From NCBI GenBank assembly GCA_025451425.1, contig JANWKK010000064.1, positions 1 to 8,254 of the forward strand: DNA of 8,254 bases, given 5' to 3'. Below are positions 1-5,079 of this stretch, in pieces; within the stretch, counting starts at the first letter, position 1, and every line of letters starts with the position of its first letter. A program made the translations under genes and the position numbers. The notes under the pieces were generated by a model. That model searched no databases. It worked only from the letters and a program-made list of their open reading frames with translations, and was not told the origin of the DNA. The stretch is from Gemmatimonadaceae bacterium. Its GTDB lineage: Bacteria > Gemmatimonadota > Gemmatimonadetes > Gemmatimonadales > Gemmatimonadaceae.

Positions 1-72
1 AGGAATCGCAGCCTTCAGTTTGCGTCTTTGAAACGTACAAAGCCCACGAGGTCCGTGTTGGGTTCGCTGGGG

Positions 73-486
73 TCACGAGTCGACGCGGAGGGTAAGGCGC
101 TTCGACCAGCGGTGATACTCGACGGCGTACCGCGCGAGCGGCAGCTGCGCTGGGCCCCGCCGAACCTGCCCCTCGAGATCGTATTGCGAGCCGTGGCATG
201 GGCAGGTGATGACGCCCTGGGCGGGTGGTCGAACCGGGCAGCCCTCGTGGGTGCACTGCATCGACAGCGCGTGGAATCGCCTCTCACCATCGCGGACGAT
301 GAGAATGGGTGCACCGTCCAGGCCGGTCACGGGGGCGACGAGACTTGTGGCGTCGGTGGTGAGCGTCGAAACGTCAACGGTTGTCTCGAACAGCGGCGGC
401 GGCTTGTGCGACCGGTCGCAGCCCAGGGCCGTGGCGGTCGCGGCAAGACGCGCCGCATCCGCGAGGAACTGGCGCCGAGATCTCAC
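73..486 (-). CDS. Tat-exported Rieske [2Fe-2S] protein
   Basis: A 137-residue Rieske-type iron-sulfur protein, likely a periplasmic or membrane-anchored electron carrier. Both Rieske boxes are intact: C78-T-H80-E-G-C83 and C95-P-C97-H98-G. By analogy with bc1 Rieske proteins, C78, H80, C95 and H98 bind the cluster, and C83 with C97 would form the disulfide typical of high-potential Rieske proteins. The N-terminus carries a textbook twin-arginine motif (S3-R4-R5-Q-F-L) and an Ala-rich hydrophobic stretch to about residue 21. A cysteine at 23 in the context L-G-C could make it a Tat lipoprotein, though the lipobox is imperfect. The start is GTG, 7 bases after the stop of the propeller gene, which implies co-transcription. 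It is shorter than bc1 Rieske subunits, and no cytochrome b gene is visible beside it. The 72 bases beyond its stop hold nothing I recognise. The fold is certain; the redox partner is unknown. Confidence 0.9.
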   Translation of the reverse strand: MRSRRQFLADAARLAATATALGCDRSHKPPPLFETTVDVSTLTTDATSLVAPVTGLDGAPILIVRDGERRFHALSMQCTHEGCPVRPPAQGVITCPCHGSQYDLEGQVRRGPAQLPLARYAVEYHRWSKRLTLRVDS

Positions 487-493
487 GCCGGGC

Positions 494-1549
494 CTAACGA
501 GCGAGCGCGACGGCGGTCATCCGCTGCGGATACTTTCCGACTTTCACGCGCGCGACCTCCTTACGGGACGCGAGATCGATGACCGAAACGTCGTCCGAAC
601 CGCGATTGCTGATGAAGACGCGGCGGCCATCTGGAGTGAGCGTGACCCAGTTTGGATCGCGGCCCACAGGCACGGTCGCGACGAGACGTAAGTCGGGCAA
701 CGAGTAGATGCCGACGAGATCCGTCATGCTGCCATTGGCGATGAGATACTTCCCGTCGGCGGTGAGCCGGATGCCATGGTTTGTCGTCACCGGGAGCGTG
801 TCGGGTGTCTTGGCGCCTTTAGGCATCGGCATCTCGATTCGACGAATGATCTTACCTGTTCGCGGATCGGCGACGACGAAGCCGTAGTACTGAGAAAGCT
901 GAACGTAGAGGCGACTCTCGTCATGTGAAAGCGCAATCGGCCGAACGTTGGCTCCGAATGGAATCTTGCGCAGCACGCGATTGGTGGCGGCGTCGAAGAC
1001 CGTGACATCCGTCCCCCGAATGAGCCCGACGTAGACCGTCTTTCCGTCGCGCGACACATCGATGTCGTGCGGCCCGATCCCGACGTCGACACTGTCGATG
1101 AGCGCGTGCCTGGCGGCATCGAAGACGTCGACATAGTTCCCGGAGACCACGGTCACGTAGACGCGTCGACCGTCCGGCGAGACGGCGAGGTGGTTGGGCA
1201 CGCCCCGGAATCCGACGCGCCAGCTCACCTGGCGACTGCTCGGGTCGATCGCGACAAGCTCACCGGTGCCTGTTGGGCGACCGTCGGCACGGTGGACGAT
1301 GCGACTCACGTAGAGTACGTCGCCGGCCGGCGCTGCGACGATATCGTCAGGGGATAGACCGACGGGGATCGTGCCGACGACCTTAAGCGTCGAGGCGTCG
1401 ATGATCGACACGTCGCCGCCGTTCGTGTTCTCGACGAAGACAAACGACGGCTTTCCGGCGTGATCCTGCGCTGGCAACGCCGTGCTGAGAGTGGCGATTG
1501 CGGCAACAATCAGGATTCCGAGTGATGCAGACACTGCACGCGTGCTCAT
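494..1549 (-). CDS. Exported YVTN-type beta-propeller protein
   Basis: A 351-residue secreted beta-propeller. Residues 1-27 form a signal peptide: a hydrophobic core at about 9-25, then ALPA before the mature part. From about residue 35 the sequence is a series of blades in the YVTN pattern. Typical pieces are a G-x-x-P-x-x-[IL]-x-[VL]-[ST]-x-D-G turn, a [VL]-Y-V strand, and a D-V-[ST]-V-[FI]-D strand (near 121-145, 159-187, 259-283 and 298-327). About six to seven blades fit the length. No catalytic residues are apparent; such propellers act as binding or scaffold proteins, and some resemble cytochrome d1-like or surface proteins. An upstream in-frame ATG at 1603 would add 18 cysteine-containing residues before the signal peptide. 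I chose 1549 because it has a good ribosome site and places the signal peptide at the N-terminus. It lies just ahead of the Rieske gene, so the two products may work together outside the cytoplasm; that is inference. Confidence 0.85.
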   Translation of the reverse strand: MSTRAVSASLGILIVAAIATLSTALPAQDHAGKPSFVFVENTNGGDVSIIDASTLKVVGTIPVGLSPDDIVAAPAGDVLYVSRIVHRADGRPTGTGELVAIDPSSRQVSWRVGFRGVPNHLAVSPDGRRVYVTVVSGNYVDVFDAARHALIDSVDVGIGPHDIDVSRDGKTVYVGLIRGTDVTVFDAATNRVLRKIPFGANVRPIALSHDESRLYVQLSQYYGFVVADPRTGKIIRRIEMPMPKGAKTPDTLPVTTNHGIRLTADGKYLIANGSMTDLVGIYSLPDLRLVATVPVGRDPNWVTLTPDGRRVFISNRGSDDVSVIDLASRKEVARVKVGKYPQRMTAVALAR

Positions 1550-1555
1550 CAGGTG

Positions 1556-1559
1556 CTCC
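1556..1559 (-). promoter_or_regulatory. Ribosome binding site for the propeller gene
   Basis: On the minus strand GGAG lies 6 bases before the ATG at 1549. It supports that start over the longer in-frame ATG at 1603. Confidence 0.6.
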
Positions 1560-1631
1560 GCTGGTAGACTAGGGCAGCATGAGCATATCGTCTGTTCGCG
1601 CATTCCGCGACGGCGGCAGGTGGAGAGGCGG

Positions 1632-1661
1632 TTTTCAGGCCTTGGTCGGCCTCTGTAACTT
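1632..1661 (+). promoter_or_regulatory. Possible weak sigma-70-like promoter for glnS
   Basis: In the divergent gap between the propeller gene and glnS, TTTTCA (1632-1637) and TAACTT (1656-1661) are 18 bases apart. They match 4 of 6 and 3 of 6 consensus positions. The site lies just upstream of the heptamer array. The match is weak and the promoter rules of this organism are unknown. The opposite strand must also carry a promoter for the propeller gene, but I could not pick out a convincing one. Confidence 0.2.
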
Positions 1662-1667
1662 TCGAAA

Positions 1668-1700
1668 GGCCCTAGACCCTAGGCCCTAGACCCTAGCCCC
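1668..1700. repeat. CCCTAG heptamer array 1, upstream of glnS
   Basis: Two perfect tandem copies of the 14-mer GGCCCTAGACCCTA (1668-1681 and 1682-1695) followed by GCCCC. The underlying period is 7: CTAG begins at 1672, 1679, 1686 and 1693. The array ends 10 bases before the GTG start of glnS and supplies the in-frame stop (TAG at 1687-1689) that limits how far upstream that gene can begin. The same unit recurs at 3909-3942 and 4928-5032. The flank after this array (CTAGCCCCTTTTCTC, 1693-1707) is nearly identical to the flank after array 3. Confidence 0.85.
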
Positions 1701-1710
1701 TTTTCTCGTC

Positions 1711-3396
1711 GTGACTGCTGCTCCGCCAAAGCGAGATTTCATCCGCGAGCTCGTCGTCGAGGATGTTGCGAGCGGCCGGTTCGGCCGCGCGCCGGCAACT
1801 CGGTTTCCGCCAGAGCCTAACGGCTTTCTGCACATCGGCCACGCCAAGTCGATCTGCCTGAATTTCGGCATTGCTCAGGAGTTCGACGGCCGCTGCAACC
1901 TCCGATTCGACGACACGAATCCAGCGACGGAAGACGTGCGGTACGTCGAATCGATTCAGCAGGACGTGCGCTGGCTCGGCTTTGATTGGAACGGCCTGTT
2001 CTACGCGAGCGACTATTTCGGGAAGTTGTACGATGTCGCCGAGATGCTAGTAAAGAAGGGGAAGGCGTACGTCGACTCGCAGAGCGAAGAGGAGATTCGC
2101 GCGAACCGCGGGACCGTGACGAGTCCAGGCGTTGACAGCCCATATCGCGCGCGAACGGTCGATGAGAATCTGGATCTGTTGCGGCGGATGAAGGCCGGCG
2201 AGTTCCCAGATGGCGCGCACGTGCTACGGGCCAGAGTCGACATGGCGCACGCGAACATGATTATGCGCGATCCGCTGCTGCTGCGGATCAGGCATGCGCA
2301 TCACTACCGACAAGGTGACGAGTGGTGCATCTACCCGCTGTACGACTTCGCCCATGGTCTGTCCGACGCGTTCGAGGGGATTACGCGCTCGTTATGCACG
2401 CTCGAATTCAAGGACAACCGCGAGATCTATGATTGGCTCGTGCGCGAGGCGGGTTTCGAGAATCCGCCGACACAGATCGAGTTCGCGCGCCTCGAGCTGG
2501 ATTACACGGTGTTGAGCAAGCGGAAGCTGCTTCGCCTGGTGAACGAGGGTCACGTCACCGGATGGGACGACCCGCGGATGCCGACGATTGCCGGCATTCG
2601 CCGTCGCGGCGTGACGCCGGAGGCCATTCGGAATTTCGCCGATGCGATCGGCGTCGCGCGCAAGCCGGCGCGCACCGAGCTCGCGACCTTCGAGCATTAC
2701 GTGCGCGACGATCTCAACATGCGCGTGCCCCGCGTGATGTGCGTCGTGAATCCGCTGAAGGTCGTGATCGTGAACTACGCGGAGGAGGGAGACGAACATC
2801 TCGAGGCGTCGTACTTCCCACACGATGTGCCATTGACCGGATCGCGGCCGGTGCCGTTCTCGCGCGAGCTCTACATCGAGCGCGAGGACTTCATGGAGAA
2901 TCCGCCGAAGAAGTTCTTCCGGCTCGGGCCGGGACGCGAGGTGCGCTTGCGCTACGGCTACTTCATCACGTGCACGGACGTGATCAAGGACTCGTCAGGC
3001 GAGATCGTCGAACTGCGTTGCACCTACGAACCGGCAACACGCGGCGGCGACGCGCCCGACGGACGCAAGGTGCAGGGCACGATTCACTGGGTCTCGGCGC
3101 GTCATGCGCTCGACTGCGAGCTCAGGCTGTACGATAAGCTGTTCACTGTTCCCGACCCGGATGATCTTCCGGATGGGCAGGAGTTCACCGATGTTCTCAA
3201 TCCGAATTCGTTGATCGTCGTGCCGAAGGCGAAGATCGAGCCGAGCGTCGGGTCGGATCCGGCTGGATCGCGGTATCAGTTCGAAAGGACCGGATACTTC
3301 ATGAGCGATCCGCTGGATTCAAGGCCCGATCGGTTGGTGTTCAACCGAACGGTCACGTTGCGCGATACGTGGGCGAAGGTAAAGGAAAGAGGTTGA
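1711..3396 (+). CDS. glnS: Glutaminyl-tRNA synthetase
   Basis: Cytosolic class I aminoacyl-tRNA synthetase that charges tRNA-Gln with glutamine using ATP. The 561-residue product aligns along its whole length with E. coli GlnRS (554 residues) as I recall it. It has the P-P-E-P-N-G-F-L stretch at 33-40, the HIGH signature at 41-44, and the second ATP-binding signature as V-L-S-K-R at 267-271, the GlnRS form of KMSKS. The C-terminal half corresponds to the two anticodon-binding beta-barrels, ending R-D-T-W-A-K-V. The start is GTG at 1711. An in-frame TAG at 1687-1689 excludes anything much longer, and the F-I-R-E-L block near residue 10 aligns at the expected distance from the N-terminus. No Shine-Dalgarno sequence precedes the start; the heptamer array and a pyrimidine stretch lie there instead. 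GlnRS is absent from many bacteria, which use the amidotransferase route to Gln-tRNA instead. Confidence 0.97.
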   Translation: MTAAPPKRDFIRELVVEDVASGRFGRAPATRFPPEPNGFLHIGHAKSICLNFGIAQEFDGRCNLRFDDTNPATEDVRYVESIQQDVRWLGFDWNGLFYASDYFGKLYDVAEMLVKKGKAYVDSQSEEEIRANRGTVTSPGVDSPYRARTVDENLDLLRRMKAGEFPDGAHVLRARVDMAHANMIMRDPLLLRIRHAHHYRQGDEWCIYPLYDFAHGLSDAFEGITRSLCTLEFKDNREIYDWLVREAGFENPPTQIEFARLELDYTVLSKRKLLRLVNEGHVTGWDDPRMPTIAGIRRRGVTPEAIRNFADAIGVARKPARTELATFEHYVRDDLNMRVPRVMCVVNPLKVVIVNYAEEGDEHLEASYFPHDVPLTGSRPVPFSRELYIEREDFMENPPKKFFRLGPGREVRLRYGYFITCTDVIKDSSGEIVELRCTYEPATRGGDAPDGRKVQGTIHWVSARHALDCELRLYDKLFTVPDPDDLPDGQEFTDVLNPNSLIVVPKAKIEPSVGSDPAGSRYQFERTGYFMSDPLDSRPDRLVFNRTVTLRDTWAKVKERG

Positions 3397-3425
3397 GTGA
3401 ACGCGGTTTACACATCACCCCCACC

Positions 3426-3429
3426 GAGG
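3426..3429 (+). promoter_or_regulatory. Ribosome binding site deciding the RidA start
   Basis: GAGG sits 8 bases before the GTG at 3438. It favours that start over the ATG at 3369, which would overlap the end of glnS and put 23 charged residues in front of the signal peptide. Confidence 0.55.
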
Positions 3430-3437
3430 TGTTACCA

Positions 3438-3899
3438 GTGACCCGACGCCTGTTCGTCGTCGCCGCCATTTCGTTTCTTGCCGTTCCCGCCGCGGCTCAG
3501 CAACAGCAGGGTTCGGCCAATAAGCAAGTTATCAACCGACCCGATGCCCGCCCCGGCTTCATGTTTTCCACTGCTGTTCGCGTTGGGGATCTGGTTTTTC
3601 TGTCCGGCGTGATGGGCACGCAGGCCGGAGGCAAACTCGCCGACGGCGGAATCGAAGGACAGACGCGGCAGGCGCTCGAGAACGTGAAAGCGAACCTCGA
3701 GCTCGCGGGCGCCACCATGGCCGACGTCGCGAAGTGCACCGTATTTCTCACCGACGCCGCGAATTTCGCGGCGATGAACAAGGTCTATCACGAGTTCTTC
3801 CCAACCGATCCGCCGGCTCGCTCGACAGTCGCCGTCGCCGCGTTGGTCGTACCGAGCGCTTTGATTGAAATCGAGTGCACTGCTGCTGTGAAGAAATGA
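3438..3899 (+). CDS. RidA-family (YjgF/YER057c/UK114) protein with signal peptide
   Basis: RidA proteins hydrolyse reactive enamine/imine intermediates such as 2-aminoacrylate to the keto acid and ammonia. This product is 153 residues: a signal peptide (T-R-R-L-F, hydrophobic run about 5-16, then PAAA before Q21), a Gln-rich linker, and a complete RidA domain from about residue 30. Family features are L-S-G at 55-57, the G-Q-T-R-Q-A-L-E-N-V helix at 74-83, and P-A-R128-S near the C-terminus. R128 and E144 (in I-E-I-E) correspond to the catalytic Arg105 and Glu120 of E. coli RidA, but with one extra residue between them. The gene starts 41 bases after glnS and ends 47 bases before a threonine/serine dehydratase gene, the enzyme class that makes RidA's substrates. 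The oddity is that the product appears to be exported. If the ATG at 3369 were the start, the hydrophobic segment would be internal. The family call is secure; substrate and location are inferred. Confidence 0.88.
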   Translation: MTRRLFVVAAISFLAVPAAAQQQQGSANKQVINRPDARPGFMFSTAVRVGDLVFLSGVMGTQAGGKLADGGIEGQTRQALENVKANLELAGATMADVAKCTVFLTDAANFAAMNKVYHEFFPTDPPARSTVAVAALVVPSALIEIECTAAVKK

Positions 3900-3908
3900 A
3901 CGAGGAAA

Positions 3909-3942
3909 GCCCTAGCCCCTAGTCTCTGGCCCCTAGCCCCTC
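3909..3942. repeat. CCCCTAG heptamer array 2, upstream of the dehydratase gene
   Basis: The gap between the RidA and dehydratase genes is mostly a 7-bp-periodic array. CTAG begins at 3912, 3919 and 3933, with a degenerate unit (CTGG) at 3926 keeping the phase. It ends in CCCCTCC, 4 bases before the ATG at 3947. The only purine-rich ribosome-site-like stretch (GAGGAAAG, 3902-3909) is upstream of the array, too far away to serve that ATG. Confidence 0.8.
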
Positions 3943-3946
3943 CAGC

Positions 3947-4927
3947 ATGTCCGCCATCGCCGCCGAGCCCTTCACCCTCACGTTGCGCGATTTCGAGGAA
4001 GTGCGCGCGCGCATTGCGTCGCACATCAAGCGCACGCCGTTGCTCACGTCGCGTCAGCTCAGTGAGCTGACGGGATACGACATCCGCCTGAAAGCGGAGA
4101 TGTTTCAGCGCGTCGGGTCATACAAGATCCGCGGCCCACTGAACAAGTTCGCGCTGATGTCCGAGGAGGATAAACGGCGCGGCGTCGTCTGTTCGTCGGC
4201 GGGGAATCACGCGCAAGGCGTCGCGTTGGCGGCGAAGATTCATGGCATTCGCGCCGTGGTCTGCATGGCGAAGAACGCGACGCCGGCGAAGATCGCCGCC
4301 ACGAAAGCGTACGGCGCTGAGGTCGTGCTCCATGGCATGATCTGGGACGAGGCGAACGAGAAGGCGAAGGAGCTTGTCCGGAACGAGGGCCTCACGTATG
4401 TGCACCCCTTCGACGACCCGCAGCTCATCGCCGGGCAGGGCACGTTGGGATTAGAGATTGCTCAAGACTGGCCCGAGGTCGACGCCGTCGTCGTGCCGAT
4501 CGGAGGGGGCGGCCTGATCTCCGGCGTTTCGATGGCAATCAAGAGCCACAATCCGGCGGCGAAGGTCATCGGCGTCGAATCGTCGGACGGCCCGGCGATG
4601 CAGCGTAGCGTGGCCGCTGGTCACCTCGAGACGATCGACTGCCGCACGATCATCGACGGGTTGCGCGTACGCCGGTGCGGAGAGCTCAACTTCTCCGTCG
4701 TCCAGCGCTTCGTGGAGGAGATCGTTGCTCTCCCCGACCGCGAGATCTTCGACGCGATGATCTGGGTGATGGAGCGGTGCAAGCTGGTCGTCGAGGGCGC
4801 CGCGGCAGCGCCAGTGGCGGCGCTGCTGCATGGACTCGTTAGGCTCCCCAAGGGTTCGCGTGTCGCCGTCGTGCTCTCGGGAGGCAATCTGAATCTGGAT
4901 CAGCTGAGGGGGCTGAGCTGGAACTGA
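3947..4927 (+). CDS. PLP-dependent threonine/serine dehydratase (ammonia-lyase)
   Basis: Fold-type II PLP enzyme expected to deaminate threonine to 2-oxobutanoate and/or serine to pyruvate in the cytosol. The 326-residue product shows the Schiff-base lysine in G57-S-Y-K60-I-R-G, the substrate-carboxylate loop S84-A-G-N-H-A-Q-G91, the glycine-rich PLP-phosphate loop G186-G-G-G-L190, and the C-terminal S311-G-G-N314. Its length matches the catabolic TdcB type. The C-terminal ACT-like regulatory domain of biosynthetic IlvA is absent, so isoleucine feedback is not expected. The family usually has Phe before the lysine (GSFK); here it is Tyr. Serine racemase and hydroxyaspartate dehydratase share this fold and are possible alternatives. 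The start ATG lies straight after array 2 with no Shine-Dalgarno sequence; the next in-frame Met (71) would delete the PLP lysine. The RidA gene directly upstream fits with detoxifying the enamine products of this reaction. Confidence 0.92.
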   Translation: MSAIAAEPFTLTLRDFEEVRARIASHIKRTPLLTSRQLSELTGYDIRLKAEMFQRVGSYKIRGPLNKFALMSEEDKRRGVVCSSAGNHAQGVALAAKIHGIRAVVCMAKNATPAKIAATKAYGAEVVLHGMIWDEANEKAKELVRNEGLTYVHPFDDPQLIAGQGTLGLEIAQDWPEVDAVVVPIGGGGLISGVSMAIKSHNPAAKVIGVESSDGPAMQRSVAAGHLETIDCRTIIDGLRVRRCGELNFSVVQRFVEEIVALPDREIFDAMIWVMERCKLVVEGAAAAPVAALLHGLVRLPKGSRVAVVLSGGNLNLDQLRGLSWN

Positions 4928-5032
4928 GGGGCGAGGGGCTAGGGGCTTGGGGGCTTGGGGGCTAGGGGCTACGGGGCTAGGGGCTAGGGTTCCGCCCTGG
5001 CCCCTAGCCCCTAGGCTCTAGCCCCTCTTCTC
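4928..5032. repeat. CTAGGGG/CCCCTAG heptamer array 3, inverted orientation
   Basis: Begins at the base after the dehydratase stop codon. The left part (4928-4989) is G-rich on the plus strand: ten runs of 3 to 5 G separated mostly by CTA or CTT. The right part (4995-5025) has the opposite orientation, with CTAG at 5004, 5011 and 5018 and a CTGG variant at 4997. The right end, CTAGCCCCTCTTCTC (5018-5032), matches the right flank of array 1 at 14 of 15 bases. It fills most of the 152-base gap before the aldehyde oxidoreductase operon. The remainder of that gap (5033-5079) shows no clear promoter. Confidence 0.85.
4973..5011 (+). terminator. Strong hairpin downstream of the dehydratase gene, possible terminator
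   Basis: Inside array 3 the arms 4973-4989 and 4995-5011 pair over 17 bp around the 5-base loop TTCCG. The only imperfection is one T-G pair (4985 with 4999), which in plus-strand RNA is a G-U wobble. The tail is CCCCTCTTCTC-like rather than a U-run, so it is not a classical intrinsic terminator. It could still end or stabilise the upstream transcript, or form a cruciform in DNA. Confidence 0.45.
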
Positions 5033-5079
5033 AGCACGGCTCTTGCCGCTGGAATGCGGCGTAAAACCCAAACAGGCCC

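Noticed and set aside
15..75. Possible frameshifted extension of the Rieske protein in the neighbouring frame
   Set aside because: The Rieske domain ends normally, with a closing beta-strand before the TGA at 73-75, so no missing C-terminus needs explaining.
28..691. Plus-strand open frames of 161 and 184 codons opposite the Rieske gene
   Set aside because: They mirror the Rieske and propeller genes, are Arg-rich and low in structure, and match no family. Open antisense frames are expected in GC-rich DNA.
1668..1700. Array 1 considered as a CRISPR array or attachment site
   Set aside because: The units are 7 to 14 bp with no unique spacers, and there is no cas, integrase or tRNA gene nearby.
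2433..3137. Plus-strand open frame of 234 codons in another frame of glnS
   Set aside because: Extremely Arg/Ala-rich and entirely inside a conserved synthetase gene.
3397..3437. Possible terminator between glnS and the RidA gene
   Set aside because: Only a 4-bp stem (CACC/GGTG) can be drawn, with no T-run. The genes are more likely co-transcribed.
5045..5060. GCCGC/GCGGC 5-bp hairpin upstream of paoA, considered as an operator or attenuator
   Set aside because: A stem this short is common by chance in GC-rich DNA, and no promoter with sensible spacing could be recognised around it.
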